Shown here piece by piece: positions 16,345 to 25,950 of a DNA stretch of 64,000 nt (position 1 is the first letter of the stretch; each line of letters begins with the position of its first letter). Under the pieces are notes generated by a model. That model saw only the letters and a program-made list of their open reading frames with translations, was not told where the DNA came from and searched no databases. The stretch lies in contig DAOKYU010000001.1 of assembly GCA_035325995.1 (NCBI GenBank), positions 470,681 to 534,680 of the forward strand. Reading direction: 5' to 3'. This DNA comes from Thermodesulfobacteriota bacterium. GTDB taxonomy: Bacteria; Desulfobacterota_D; UBA1144; Nemesobacterales; UBA2774. The position numbers and the translations under genes were made by a program.

Positions 16345-17232
16345 TTACGATCTCGGGTGATATTTTTTGTGTATCTCCTTGAGCCGCTCGCTCTCGACGT
16401 GAGTGTATATCTGCGTCGTCGAGATGTCCGAGTGTCCGAGCATGACCTGTATCGTCCTGAGGTCGGCGCCGCGCTCGAGAAGGTGCGTCGCGAAGGAGTG
16501 CCTGAGCGTATGGGGGCTTATTTTCTTCGTGACGCCGGCCTTGAGCGCCTGGGCCTTTATTATCTTCCAGAACCCCTGGCGCGTCATTCCCGCGCCTCGC
16601 CGCGTAACGAAGAGGGCCTTCGATTCCCGTCCTTTGAGGAGCGCCGTCCTCGAATCGCGGAGGTACAGGAGGAGCTTCTCCCTGGCCTTGTCGCCTATGG
16701 GGACGACGCGCTCCTTGGACCCCTTGCCGTAGACGACGACGAACCCGAGCTCGAAGTTGACGTCGTTCAGCTTGAGCCCTATGAGCTCGGACACCCTTAT
16801 ACCTGTCGCGTAGAGCATCTCGAGCATGGCGGCGTCGCGGAGCCCCTCGGGGGTGGATTCGTCGGGTGCGCCCAAAATGCTCTCGACGTCGTCGAGCGAT
16901 ATGACGCCCGGGATGGCCTTTTTCATCTTCGGGGTTTTGATGTGAGCGGTCGGGTCCTCGGAGAGGACTTTCTCGGACAGAAGGTACTTGAAGAACTGCT
17001 TCACCGAGACCATGCTCCTGACTATGGTCGTCGCGTTAAGCCCTTCCTCGCGGGAACGGGTCATAAAGTCTAGTATGTCGCCGTATTTGATTTCGCGGGC
17101 CGAGGTTATGCCCCTGGAGTTAATAAAAAGGAGGAACTTTTTAAGGTCCCTCCCGTATGATTCGAGCGTATTTTCGGAAAGACCTTTTTCAACCACGAGG
17201 TACGAAAGAAACGAGTCGAGAAGGTCGTCCAT
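16345..17232 (-). CDS. xerD: Site-specific tyrosine recombinase XerD
   Basis: 295 aa, the usual length. The N-terminal SAM-like core-binding domain begins LLDSFLSYLVVEKGLSENTL. The catalytic residues are all present: Arg in YATGIRVSELIG, Lys in YGKGSKERVVPIG, HxxR in SPHTLRHSFATHLLERG, His in MLGHSDISTTQ, and Tyr in QIYTHV. It resolves chromosome dimers with XerC at dif. No XerC or obvious dif site was noticed in this window. Followed 52 nt later by the M50-scpA-scpB block. Confidence 0.93.
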   Translation of the reverse strand: MDDLLDSFLSYLVVEKGLSENTLESYGRDLKKFLLFINSRGITSAREIKYGDILDFMTRSREEGLNATTIVRSMVSVKQFFKYLLSEKVLSEDPTAHIKTPKMKKAIPGVISLDDVESILGAPDESTPEGLRDAAMLEMLYATGIRVSELIGLKLNDVNFELGFVVVYGKGSKERVVPIGDKAREKLLLYLRDSRTALLKGRESKALFVTRRGAGMTRQGFWKIIKAQALKAGVTKKISPHTLRHSFATHLLERGADLRTIQVMLGHSDISTTQIYTHVESERLKEIHKKYHPRS

Positions 17233-17251
17233 GTGAAATCATTTTACTATA

Positions 17252-18508
<1,257 letters not shown>

Positions 18509-18551
18509 TATTGCCTCCGTTGGTGTGTCTGTAGGGTGGTTATGATAGACG

Positions 18552-19712
18552 TCAGGCAGTGGCCCTGGCCAGATCCTTCGTCTTGTCCGTTTTTTCCCAT
18601 GTGAATTCGGGGTTGCTTCTCCCGAAGTGCCCGTACGATGCGGTTTCCCTGTAGATGGGCCTCAGAAGATTGAGAGAAGAGATGATCCCTGAAGGGCTCA
18701 GGTTGAATACCTCCCTGATGGCCGTCGAAATCTTCTCTTCGGGTACGGCGGCCGTGCCGAACGTCTCGACCATTATCGAAACCGGCTCGTGTATGCCTAT
18801 CGCGTAGGCGAGCTGTACCTCGCACTCCTTGGCGAGCCCGGCCGCGACGACGTTCTTCGCTACGTAGCGCGCCATGTAGGCGGCGCTGCGGTCCACCTTG
18901 GACGGGTCTTTGCCCGAAAAAGCGCCACCTCCGTGCCTGGCCCATCCGCCGTAGGTGTCGATGATTATCTTCCTGCCGGTGAGGCCGGAATCGCCCATCG
19001 GGCCGCCCGTTACGAACCTGCCCGTCGGGTTTATGTAGATCTTCGTCTTGTTGGAAAGCAGGCCCCCGTCGATGGTGTGCTTTATCACCTCTTCGTATAT
19101 ACCTTCGTAGATTGTCTTCGTGTCGACCTCGGCCGAATGCTGCGAGGATACGACGACGGCGTCTATGCCCACCGGGACCTTGTTCTCGTAGCGGACGGTG
19201 ACCTGGGTCTTGCCGTCCGGGCGCAGGAACGGCAGGATGCCCTCTTTGCGCGTGTCGGTGAGCCTCTTTGCCAGCTTGTGCGCGAGGACTATGGGCGTCG
19301 GCATGAACTCGGGCGTCTCGTCGCTCGCGTATCCGAACATTAGCCCCTGGTCGCCCGCCCCCTGCTCCTTGTCCTTGCCGGAATCGACGCCCATTGCGAT
19401 ATCGGGCGACTGCTTGTCTACGGCGATTATGAGGCCGCAGGTGTTGGCGTCAAAGCCCATTGCGCTGTCGGTGTACCCGATGTCGGCGATGGTTTTTCTT
19501 ACCGTTTCCGAAAGGTCTACTATGGTGTTGGCCGTTATCTCCCCCGCGACCACGACGAGCCCCGTCGTGAGGAGGGTTTCGCAGGCCACCCTGCTGTGCG
19601 GGTCGCCCGAGAGCATGGCGTCGAGCACGGCGTCTGAAATCTGGTCCGCCATCTTGTCCGGATGGCCTTCCGTTACGGATTCTGAAGTAAAGATGAAATT
19701 CCCGTGAGACAT
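18552..19712 (-). CDS. metK: S-adenosylmethionine synthetase (methionine adenosyltransferase)
   Basis: 386 aa. It makes S-adenosylmethionine from methionine and ATP. Signatures include TSESVTEGHPDKMADQISDA at the N-terminus, GAGDQGLMFGYASDET in the centre, and GGGAFSGKDPSKVDRSAAYM (the phosphate loop). AGGA lies about 8 nt before the ATG. A good sigma-70-type promoter is about 50 nt upstream. The pair metK-ahcY supplies and clears the methyl donor used by the methyltransferases of the cell. Confidence 0.97.
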   Translation of the reverse strand: MSHGNFIFTSESVTEGHPDKMADQISDAVLDAMLSGDPHSRVACETLLTTGLVVVAGEITANTIVDLSETVRKTIADIGYTDSAMGFDANTCGLIIAVDKQSPDIAMGVDSGKDKEQGAGDQGLMFGYASDETPEFMPTPIVLAHKLAKRLTDTRKEGILPFLRPDGKTQVTVRYENKVPVGIDAVVVSSQHSAEVDTKTIYEGIYEEVIKHTIDGGLLSNKTKIYINPTGRFVTGGPMGDSGLTGRKIIIDTYGGWARHGGGAFSGKDPSKVDRSAAYMARYVAKNVVAAGLAKECEVQLAYAIGIHEPVSIMVETFGTAAVPEEKISTAIREVFNLSPSGIISSLNLLRPIYRETASYGHFGRSNPEFTWEKTDKTKDLARATA

Positions 19713-19759
19713 GTATTAAGTCCTTTGCATGGAATGAGTATTTGACAACAAAAGCGGAT

Positions 19760-19788
19760 ATCGTAAATAGTTTTAAAAGCTCTGTCAA
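19760..19788 (-). promoter_or_regulatory. Sigma-70-type promoter of metK-ahcY
   Basis: On the minus strand a perfect TTGACA (19788-19783) is followed after exactly 17 nt by TACGAT (19765-19760), matching the -10 consensus at 4 of 6. Transcription would begin near 19753, giving a leader of about 40 nt, too short for a SAM riboswitch. Confidence 0.65.
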
Positions 19789-19937
19789 GAAAGCCGGGCG
19801 TGGCGGGGAGGGACCGTCACCCCCCGGATTCGACCGGCGGAGGCGCGATTTTTTCACATGAGTGCGGGGCATGGTATAATCCGTACCCTTGAATCCGGGA
19901 CGGGCAGGCCCGGGAAACAGGTTATGGGAAGGATAAA

Positions 19938-20609
19938 ATGAAAAAATTGATAGTGCCGTCGATACTTTCTGCGGATTTCGCCAAGCTCGGAGACGAGGTG
20001 CGCGCGGTCAAGGACGCCGGGGCCGACTGGATCCACGTGGACGTCATGGACGGGCATTTCGTGCCGAATATAAGCATCGGAATACCTGTCGTCGAATCGC
20101 TGGCCAGGTGCGCCCCGCCGCCGATGGACATACACCTTATGATAGACAACCCGGACGAGTTCGCCGAGAAGTTCATCGACGCCGGCGGCGACGCCGTCCG
20201 CGGGATAACCGTCCAGATAGAGACCTGCAGGCTCCTTTACAGCACGATATCGGCAATCAAATCGCGCGGCGTGCACGCGGGCGTGGCGCTCAACCCGGCG
20301 ACGCCGCTTTCGGCCCTCGAAGAGGTCTTCGAGTACGTGGACATGATATTGATAATGACCGTCGAGCCGGGATTCGCCGGGCAGAAGTTCATACAGTCGA
20401 TGGTTCCCAAGGTGAGGAAGCTCCGGGAGATAATAGACGGCTCGGAGCATAAGCCGCTTATAGAAGTAGACGGCGGCATAAAGCTCGACAACATACGCGT
20501 CATAGCCGAGGCCGGTGCGGACGCCATAGTCTCGGGCTCGGGCATCTTCCACACGGAGAGCTACGCCGAGACGATCTCGCTCATGAAGAAGGCGGCCTCG
20601 GGAGAGTAG
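19938..20609 (+). CDS. rpe: Ribulose-phosphate 3-epimerase
   Basis: 223 aa TIM barrel interconverting ribulose 5-phosphate and xylulose 5-phosphate in the pentose phosphate pathway. Motifs seen: VPSILSADFAKLGDEV, WIHVDVMDGHFVPNI with the metal-binding His and Asp, DIHLMIDNP, MTVEPGFAGQKF, and EVDGGIKLDNI. A GGAAGGA Shine-Dalgarno ends 4 nt before the ATG. Confidence 0.96.
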   Translation: MKKLIVPSILSADFAKLGDEVRAVKDAGADWIHVDVMDGHFVPNISIGIPVVESLARCAPPPMDIHLMIDNPDEFAEKFIDAGGDAVRGITVQIETCRLLYSTISAIKSRGVHAGVALNPATPLSALEEVFEYVDMILIMTVEPGFAGQKFIQSMVPKVRKLREIIDGSEHKPLIEVDGGIKLDNIRVIAEAGADAIVSGSGIFHTESYAETISLMKKAASGE

Positions 20610-20668
20610 TTCTCTCACGGCGCGGCGCTCTGCGCTTCCGGTCGGGCCGTTATTGGTTTAAAATTGAT

Positions 20669-21322
20669 ATGCCAGGTATGAACCCGGGGGCAAGCTATAT
20701 TAAAAATGTGGAAGAGTATTTTCTCTCGCTCGCGGGCGAGGGGATAATGCTCTCGTCCATAGACTACGACCTCATTCGAGGATGGAGGGACGGCAATATC
20801 CCGGAAGAGATCGTGATGAGGGGCATAAGCCGCGCCTTCGGCGAAAAGGGGCCGAAGCGCATACCGGGCGGGCGGATAAGGGGCCTCAGGCAGTGTGCCG
20901 AGTACGTCGAGACGTGCGCGGCGGAATACGGCCACCCGGCCCCGGCCGCAAGAGTTGGTGCCAGTGACGAGAGTGCCGTCTACGAAAGCGGGCTCTCGGC
21001 GGCGGAGAAGCTCGGGCGGCTTATAGACGCCGAGAAGCGCGGGCCCGCGAGGAAGTATTATGCTGGCCTGAGGGCGCGCATCCTACGTGCGGAGGGCGGC
21101 GAAGGAGCCGCGTTTAAATCACTTTCGGAGCTCGTGGGCGAGGCCATGGACGAGCTCTTCGGCTCACTCACCGAAGAGGAGAGGGAGAAAATAGAGGCCG
21201 AGGCGCGGGGGAGGCTGGGGGACAGGGCGAGGCGCATGACGGACAAAGCCTACGCCGAGAGCGTGGCGTCTTTCAGGAACGAGATACTGAGCGAGAAATA
21301 TTCGATAAAGAGCGTTGTGTAG
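20669..21322 (+). CDS. Hypothetical protein, putative partner of the adjacent helicase-loader-like ATPase
   Basis: 217 aa, no firm family. The N-terminal 60 residues (YFLSLAGEGIMLSSIDYDL, then IRGWRDGNIPEEIVMRGISR) form helices reminiscent of DnaD-type or primosome-associated proteins, with a basic RIPGGRIRG stretch after them. The C-terminal half is charged and helical (EEEREKIEAEARGRLGDRAR), suggesting a coiled coil. It ends 7 nt before the start of the DnaC/IstB-like ATPase, so the two are probably translated together. A role as primosome component is inferred from context only. The start could also be the ATG at 20678; the Shine-Dalgarno is weak. Confidence 0.6.
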   Translation: MPGMNPGASYIKNVEEYFLSLAGEGIMLSSIDYDLIRGWRDGNIPEEIVMRGISRAFGEKGPKRIPGGRIRGLRQCAEYVETCAAEYGHPAPAARVGASDESAVYESGLSAAEKLGRLIDAEKRGPARKYYAGLRARILRAEGGEGAAFKSLSELVGEAMDELFGSLTEEEREKIEAEARGRLGDRARRMTDKAYAESVASFRNEILSEKYSIKSVV

Positions 21323-21329
21323 AGGCCGG

Positions 21330-22160
21330 ATGCTTAAGGGAAAGAAGAAGATATCCGCCGGGTGCGACGATTGTCACCACGCGGGCTATACGGTCAGGAC
21401 GAGCGGGAACTACGCCCGGGCCGTCCTCTGCGAATGCGTGAAGGAGTGCGGGGTTTGCGGGGGCAGCGGCAACGTCATGAGGCGGAACGACAAGGGGTAC
21501 GAGAAGATATCGTCGTGCTCCGCGTGCGGGGTCGTGAGGCAGAACGTAAAGCTCTATAACGGCGCCGGTATCCCCGCCAAGTATTATCACGTCCACCAGG
21601 TGGACGCCGGGCTCGCGCCCGGGTCTATGAACGAATCCCTCCAGAAGGCGCTCATATACGCCAAGGAAGAGTTCGTAAAGAAATTCCCGACCAGGAAGGG
21701 GTTCCTGCTCATGGGGGCTTCCGGACTCGGGAAGACGCACCTGGCCGTCGGCACCATTGCGGAGCTGACGCTCGGGCACGGCGTGAAATGCATGTTCAAA
21801 GACTTCTTCTATCTCCTTTCGGAGCTGAAGCAGGCCTATTCCGAGGGCACCCCCGAGAACGACGTCATTCTGCCGCTCGTCGAGGCCGAGGTGCTCGTCA
21901 TAGACGAGCTCGGCAAGGGGAGGAGCAGCGAGTGGGAGCTCAACATCCTGGACCAGCTCATTTCCAAGCGCTACAATGCCTCGCGTCAGACGCTCGCCAC
22001 GACCAACTACGTAACGCGCGAGATAGCGCGCGAGAAGGGCGACACGACGGAGATACTCGAAGCGAGGGTAGGGGAGAGGATAGCGTCGCGGCTCTTCGAG
22101 ATGTGCGAGTTCCTTTATCTGGAAGGCAAGGATTACAGGAAGAAGGCCCGGAAGGCCTGA
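21330..22160 (+). CDS. DnaC/DnaI/IstB-like AAA+ ATPase with N-terminal zinc-binding region, putative replicative helicase loader
   Basis: 276 aa from ATG 21330 (GAGG 4 nt before); a TTG 15 nt upstream is less likely. Residues 1-80 hold several cysteine pairs: CDDC, CEC, CGVCGGSGN (a DnaJ-type CxxCxGxG) and CSAC, probably a zinc fold. Residues about 105-275 form the AAA+ domain: Walker A GASGLGKTH, Walker B VLVIDELGKG, sensor-1 LATTNY and the ERIASRLFEMCEF arginine region. Proteins of this kind load the replicative helicase or, as IstB, assist transposition. No IstA transposase is adjacent, so helicase loading is more likely. Confidence 0.8.
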   Translation: MLKGKKKISAGCDDCHHAGYTVRTSGNYARAVLCECVKECGVCGGSGNVMRRNDKGYEKISSCSACGVVRQNVKLYNGAGIPAKYYHVHQVDAGLAPGSMNESLQKALIYAKEEFVKKFPTRKGFLLMGASGLGKTHLAVGTIAELTLGHGVKCMFKDFFYLLSELKQAYSEGTPENDVILPLVEAEVLVIDELGKGRSSEWELNILDQLISKRYNASRQTLATTNYVTREIAREKGDTTEILEARVGERIASRLFEMCEFLYLEGKDYRKKARKA

Positions 22161-22165
22161 CGTCC

Positions 22166-23200
22166 CTAGAACTCCCGGTACCGGGAGTGCTCCTTTTTCA
22201 CCTGCTCTATCACGTCGTCCGCAGCGGTCGCCCCGCCGACCGTGTCGTATTCGCTCCGTTTCTTGTCGAGGAGCTCTTCGAGCACTTCCTTGGTCGAAAT
22301 CCAGAGGCCGTCGAGGTTGTACCCGCCTTCGAGGATGAACGCTATATTGCCGCCGGAGTGTTTGTCCGCGGCGTCGAGCATGAACCTCGCCTGTCGGGCG
22401 AAGCCCTCGGGCGTGACGCGCATCCCGCCGAGGGGGTCTTCGAAGAAGGTGTCGAACCCGGCAGAGACTAAAATGAAGCCGGGCCTGTACTGCTCTATAA
22501 CGGGGCCCAGGATCTCGGAGAATATTTTGAGGTATTCGGCGTCGCCCATGCCTTCCTTCAGCGGGACGTTCACGGTGTATCCCTCGCCCTCTCCCGCGCC
22601 GGTTTCGCCGAGCGCCCCGGTGCCCGGGTAGAAGGGGAACTGGTGCGTAGAGAAGTATAGGACGTCGCTCCTCCCGTAGAACATGTGCTGTGTGCCGTTC
22701 CCGTGGTGGACGTCCCAGTCGACTATCAGCACGCGATCGACGCCTTTCATCCGGGTTAGGTACGCGGCGCCGACGGCGACGTTGTTAAAGAGGCAAAATC
22801 CCATGGCCCTGTCTGCCTCGGCGTGGTGCCCGGGCGGCCTTACGAACGGGAAGGCGCGGTCGAGCCTGCCTTCGAGTATGGCGTCTATAGACGAGAGCAT
22901 CCCGCCCGCCGCCCTCACGGCGGCGTCGTAGGAGGCCGGGCTGGTCGTCGTATCGGCGTCGAGGAATACGCGGGGCTTTCCCCTGGTGGATGCTATTTTG
23001 TCGAAGTATTCGGGGGTGTGGACGAGGGTGATTTCCTCTTTCGTAGCGTCCCTCGGCTCTAGTATGGTGACCTCGTCCCTCATGCCGGTGTGCCGCAGCA
23101 TGTCGGCGATCGCGAGTATGCGCTCGCTCGTTTCGGGATGGCCCATCCCGTTATCGTGATCGACGAAGAGCTTGTCTATGACTATTCCGACTTTTGGCAT
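22166..23200 (-). CDS. Histone deacetylase family protein (AcuC/HDAC-like, zinc-dependent deacetylase)
   Basis: 344 aa from ATG 23200, which has GGAGG 8 nt upstream; an earlier start at 23242 adds 14 unlikely residues. Arginase-deacetylase fold motifs: RPPGHHAEADRAMGFCLFNN (catalytic His pair), LIVDWDVHHGNGTQHMFY (zinc-binding Asp and His), and SAGFDTFFEDPLGG (third zinc ligand). Bacterial relatives deacetylate acetyl-CoA synthetase, acetylpolyamines or other small molecules. The substrate here is unknown. It lies 54 nt after folC on the same strand. Confidence 0.92.
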   Translation of the reverse strand: MPKVGIVIDKLFVDHDNGMGHPETSERILAIADMLRHTGMRDEVTILEPRDATKEEITLVHTPEYFDKIASTRGKPRVFLDADTTTSPASYDAAVRAAGGMLSSIDAILEGRLDRAFPFVRPPGHHAEADRAMGFCLFNNVAVGAAYLTRMKGVDRVLIVDWDVHHGNGTQHMFYGRSDVLYFSTHQFPFYPGTGALGETGAGEGEGYTVNVPLKEGMGDAEYLKIFSEILGPVIEQYRPGFILVSAGFDTFFEDPLGGMRVTPEGFARQARFMLDAADKHSGGNIAFILEGGYNLDGLWISTKEVLEELLDKKRSEYDTVGGATAADDVIEQVKKEHSRYREF

Positions 23201-23254
23201 GTGCGCGGCCTCCGAAGGGGAATGAGCTAAATCGTAGCACACTATGCGGTGGGC

Positions 23255-24535
23255 TCAAAGGACTCGGGCCCGCTCGCCGGTCTGTACGAGCTTCCTTATA
23301 GCCCCCGCGAGGTAGATCGAGCCCGCGATGCAGGAGGGCTCGTTAAGGTCCAGGAGTTTGCCGTACGCCTCGGCGTAGTCTTTTATTACCGTTATCTCGC
23401 AGGCGACATACTTCGCCGCCGCTCCGAGTAGTTTTTCGGCGGGTGTCGTCCTCGACGACGGGACTTCGGTGATTATGAGCCTTCCGGCGACCCCGGCTAT
23501 CTCCTTTAAAAACGGGCCGTGCCGCTTGTCGTCGAGCATGCCGACGAGGAAGGTGAATTTCGTTCCGGGGTAGAGCGCGCGGAGGGATTTTACGAGCGCC
23601 CTGCCGCCGCCCGGGTTGTGTGCGCTGTCGAGTATGAGCGGCGGGGATTCGCGAAGGGTTTCGAGCCGCCCGGGCCATCTAATGTCGGCGAGGCCAGCCC
23701 TTACGGCCGCCTCGCTTATATCGATGCCGCAGTCGAGGCTGAAGGCCTCGAGGGCGGCCAGCGCGACGGACAGGTTTTCGAGCTGGTAGAGGCCGGCGAG
23801 GTTCGACGTGAGCCCGGGGAGCTTCCACTCCCTGCCGGAATAAGTGAAGTCGGACGTCCCGCCGCCCGAGAACCTGAAATCCCTGCCGTGGATGTAGGCA
23901 TGGGACCCGGCCTCGCGGGCGTAGTCCGTGATAACGCCGAGGGCGGCCCCACGGGCGGCGGTGACGACAGGAGCGCCGGGCTTTATTATGCAGGCCTTTT
24001 CGAGCGCTATCGCCGGAAGGGTGCGGCCGAGGTATTCGGTGTGGTCCATGGAGACGTTCGTTATGACGGATACGAGAGGGGTGGTGACGTTCGTCGCGTC
24101 CCACCTTCCGCCCATGCCGACTTCGAGCACCATGAAATCCGCGCCGCGCCCGGCGAAATAGACGAAGGCCGCCGCCGTGACGACCTCGAAATAGCTCGGC
24201 GATTCGCCTTCGGCGTCCGCCGCATCCTTGACGCGGAATATGATCCGGGCGAGGTCGTCCGGGCTTATCTCTTCTCCGCCAAGCTTTATCCTTTCCGTTA
24301 TGCTTACCAGGTGGGGTGAGGTGTAGTCCCCCGTGAGGTAGCCCTCCCGCCCGAGGACGGCCGAAATTGCCGCCGTCACAGAGCCCTTGCCGTTCGTGCC
24401 GCCGACGATTACGGCCGGGACTTTATCCTGCGGGTTTCCGAGCCTTCGAAGGAGGGCCCCGATCCTTTCGAGTCCGGGTTTTATCTTGTGGAATCCGAGG
24501 GAGTCCAGGTAGGAATTGGCGTCTTTTATCGTCAT
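23255..24535 (-). CDS. folC: Bifunctional folylpolyglutamate synthase / dihydrofolate synthase
   Basis: 426 aa, Mur-ligase-like ATP-dependent enzyme adding glutamate to dihydropteroate and folates. The P-loop IVGGTNGKGSVTAAI, the folate loop TSPHLVSITERI, GMGGRWDATNVT and the C-terminal domain DSAHNPGG are all recognisable. It works with FolP, whose gene is at 29.2-30.2 kb. Length fits the family. Confidence 0.95.
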   Translation of the reverse strand: MTIKDANSYLDSLGFHKIKPGLERIGALLRRLGNPQDKVPAVIVGGTNGKGSVTAAISAVLGREGYLTGDYTSPHLVSITERIKLGGEEISPDDLARIIFRVKDAADAEGESPSYFEVVTAAAFVYFAGRGADFMVLEVGMGGRWDATNVTTPLVSVITNVSMDHTEYLGRTLPAIALEKACIIKPGAPVVTAARGAALGVITDYAREAGSHAYIHGRDFRFSGGGTSDFTYSGREWKLPGLTSNLAGLYQLENLSVALAALEAFSLDCGIDISEAAVRAGLADIRWPGRLETLRESPPLILDSAHNPGGGRALVKSLRALYPGTKFTFLVGMLDDKRHGPFLKEIAGVAGRLIITEVPSSRTTPAEKLLGAAAKYVACEITVIKDYAEAYGKLLDLNEPSCIAGSIYLAGAIRKLVQTGERARVL

Positions 24536-24630
24536 ACAGGGGCTACCACAAGGGAAATTCTATCATAATCCGGGGCCGTGTCAGGGGAATCCTGACATGG
24601 TAATTATTTCCATTTAATAAAAATCACCTC

Positions 24631-24659
24631 TTGCTATTTCCTTCATTCTAGTTTACAAT
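24631..24659 (+). promoter_or_regulatory. Sigma-70-type promoter of the Fur-family gene
   Basis: TTGCTA (24631-24636), a 17-nt spacer, then TACAAT (24654-24659). An imperfect dyad overlaps and follows the -10 element (CAATTTGA and TCAATTT on either side of AAACGTAAA), which could be an autoregulatory site. Confidence 0.55.
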
Positions 24660-24696
24660 TTGAAAACGTAAATCAATTTCGCGGGGAGCTAAAAAT

Positions 24697-25167
24697 ATGA
24701 CTCCTGTGGCCATAAGGAAAATGGAAAGAAGAAAAACCTTCAACGATTATATAGCCAAGAAGCGCCTCAAGTCCACCAAGCAGAGGGATATAATCTTCGA
24801 TGAGTTCTTCGGTAATTACATGGGGAAACACGTCACAGTTGAAGAACTTTATGAAGATATAAAGAAGCGCCACCCGTTCATCGGCTTCGCGACAGTATAC
24901 AGAACCCTCAAGCTCTTCATGGAGTGCGGTATTGCTTCCGAAAGGAATTTCGGCGACGGAAAGGCCCGTTACGAGCCGATTCGTTCCGAAAGAGAGCACC
25001 ACCACCACATGATCTGCAACCAGTGCGGGAAGATATACGAATTTGCGAACAACCAGGTCGAGTCCTGTCTCAACCAGATAGCGAAGCTGAACGAATTCCA
25101 GCTCACGAACCACAAGCTGGAGATTTACGGCCTTTGTTCCGATTGCAGGGCGGCTAAAACGGCCTGA
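24697..25167 (+). CDS. Fur-family metal- or peroxide-responsive transcriptional regulator
   Basis: 156 aa. The N-terminal winged helix includes KKRLKSTKQRDIIFDEFF and GFATVYRTLKLFMECGIA, the Fur-family recognition helix. The C-terminal dimerisation domain begins with the metal-binding REHHHHMICNQCGKIYEF and closes with YGLCSDCR, giving two CxxC pairs for structural zinc. Whether it senses iron (Fur), zinc (Zur) or peroxide (PerR) cannot be decided by eye. GGGGAG lies 8 nt before the ATG; a promoter at 24631-24659 drives it. No transport genes are adjacent. Confidence 0.93.
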   Translation: MTPVAIRKMERRKTFNDYIAKKRLKSTKQRDIIFDEFFGNYMGKHVTVEELYEDIKKRHPFIGFATVYRTLKLFMECGIASERNFGDGKARYEPIRSEREHHHHMICNQCGKIYEFANNQVESCLNQIAKLNEFQLTNHKLEIYGLCSDCRAAKTA

Positions 25168-25199
25168 GAACTTGTCGGTACGGCGGATGGATCAGTGTA

Positions 25200-25220
25200 G
25201 GGCAGGGTAGACTGCCGCCC
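25200..25220. terminator. Hairpin between convergent fur-family and pdxJ genes
   Basis: The segment GGGCAG, six-nt loop, CTGCCGCCC can form a six-base stem with one bulged G. It sits in the 57-bp gap between two convergent genes. No T tract follows on either strand, so termination would need Rho or another mechanism; low confidence. Confidence 0.3.
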
Positions 25221-25224
25221 GGCC

Positions 25225-25950
25225 CTAGAGGCTTCCTGCCCGTATGAGGTCTATCATATCCCTGACCGCAAGGTCAATTCCAGCGGTGATAGCCCTCGAT
25301 ATTATGCTGTGACCTATGTTCAGCTCTTCTATCCCTTCTATTTCCGCAATGCTAACGACGTTGAAATAATTGAGCCCGTGCCCGGCGGATACCCTTAGCC
25401 CGGCTGAGTACGCCTTTTTGACGGCCCTCCGGATTCGTGACAGCTCGTCCTCCCTTCCTGCCTCGTCGGGCGCGTCGGCGTATGCCCCGGTGTGTAATTC
25501 GACCATCTCGGCACCCGTGGCGGCGGCCGCCTTTATCTGCGCCGGGTCGGGGTCTATGAAGAGGCTGACGAATATGCCTTCCTTCTGTAATCGCCTGACG
25601 ACGGACTTTATCTCCTTCGGGTTCCCCGCCGTATCGAGCCCGCCCTCGGTCGTGAGCTCCTGCCTCTTTTCGGGCACGAGCGTGGCCATGTCGGGCTTTA
25701 TGTCAGCGGCTATTTTCACCATGGCGTCCGTGGGGGCCATTTCGAGGTTGAGCTTCGTCTTGACCGTCTCCCTCAGCATCCAGACGTCCCTTTCCTGGAT
25801 GTGCCTCCTGTCCTCGCGTAGGTGAACGACTATTCCCTCGGCCCCGGCGAGCTCGGCGAGATACGCCGCCAGCACCGGGTCTGGCTCTATGCCTCCACGC
25901 GCCTGCCTTACCGTCGCAACGTGGTCGACGTTGACGTTGAGCCGTGTCAT
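25225..25950 (-). CDS. pdxJ: Pyridoxine 5'-phosphate synthase
   Basis: 241 aa TIM barrel that condenses 1-deoxyxylulose 5-phosphate with 3-amino-2-oxopropyl phosphate in vitamin B6 synthesis. LNVNVDHVATVRQARGG at the N-terminus, HLREDRRHIQERDV and SAGHGLNYFNV are family signatures. Its start overlaps the glmM stop as ATGA (25947-25950), so it is the last gene of the ftsH-folP-cdaA-cdaR-glmM-pdxJ series. Confidence 0.96.
   Translation of the reverse strand: MTRLNVNVDHVATVRQARGGIEPDPVLAAYLAELAGAEGIVVHLREDRRHIQERDVWMLRETVKTKLNLEMAPTDAMVKIAADIKPDMATLVPEKRQELTTEGGLDTAGNPKEIKSVVRRLQKEGIFVSLFIDPDPAQIKAAAATGAEMVELHTGAYADAPDEAGREDELSRIRRAVKKAYSAGLRVSAGHGLNYFNVVSIAEIEGIEELNIGHSIISRAITAGIDLAVRDMIDLIRAGSL

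Noticed and set aside
18509..18551. SAH riboswitch upstream of ahcY
   Set aside because: The gap is only 43 nt and no conserved core is seen.
19713..19937. SAM riboswitch upstream of metK
   Set aside because: The predicted leader is about 40 nt and shows no riboswitch core helices.
21330..22160. IstB of an IS21-type transposon
   Set aside because: No IstA transposase nearby, no terminal inverted repeats, and the partner upstream is not transposase-like.
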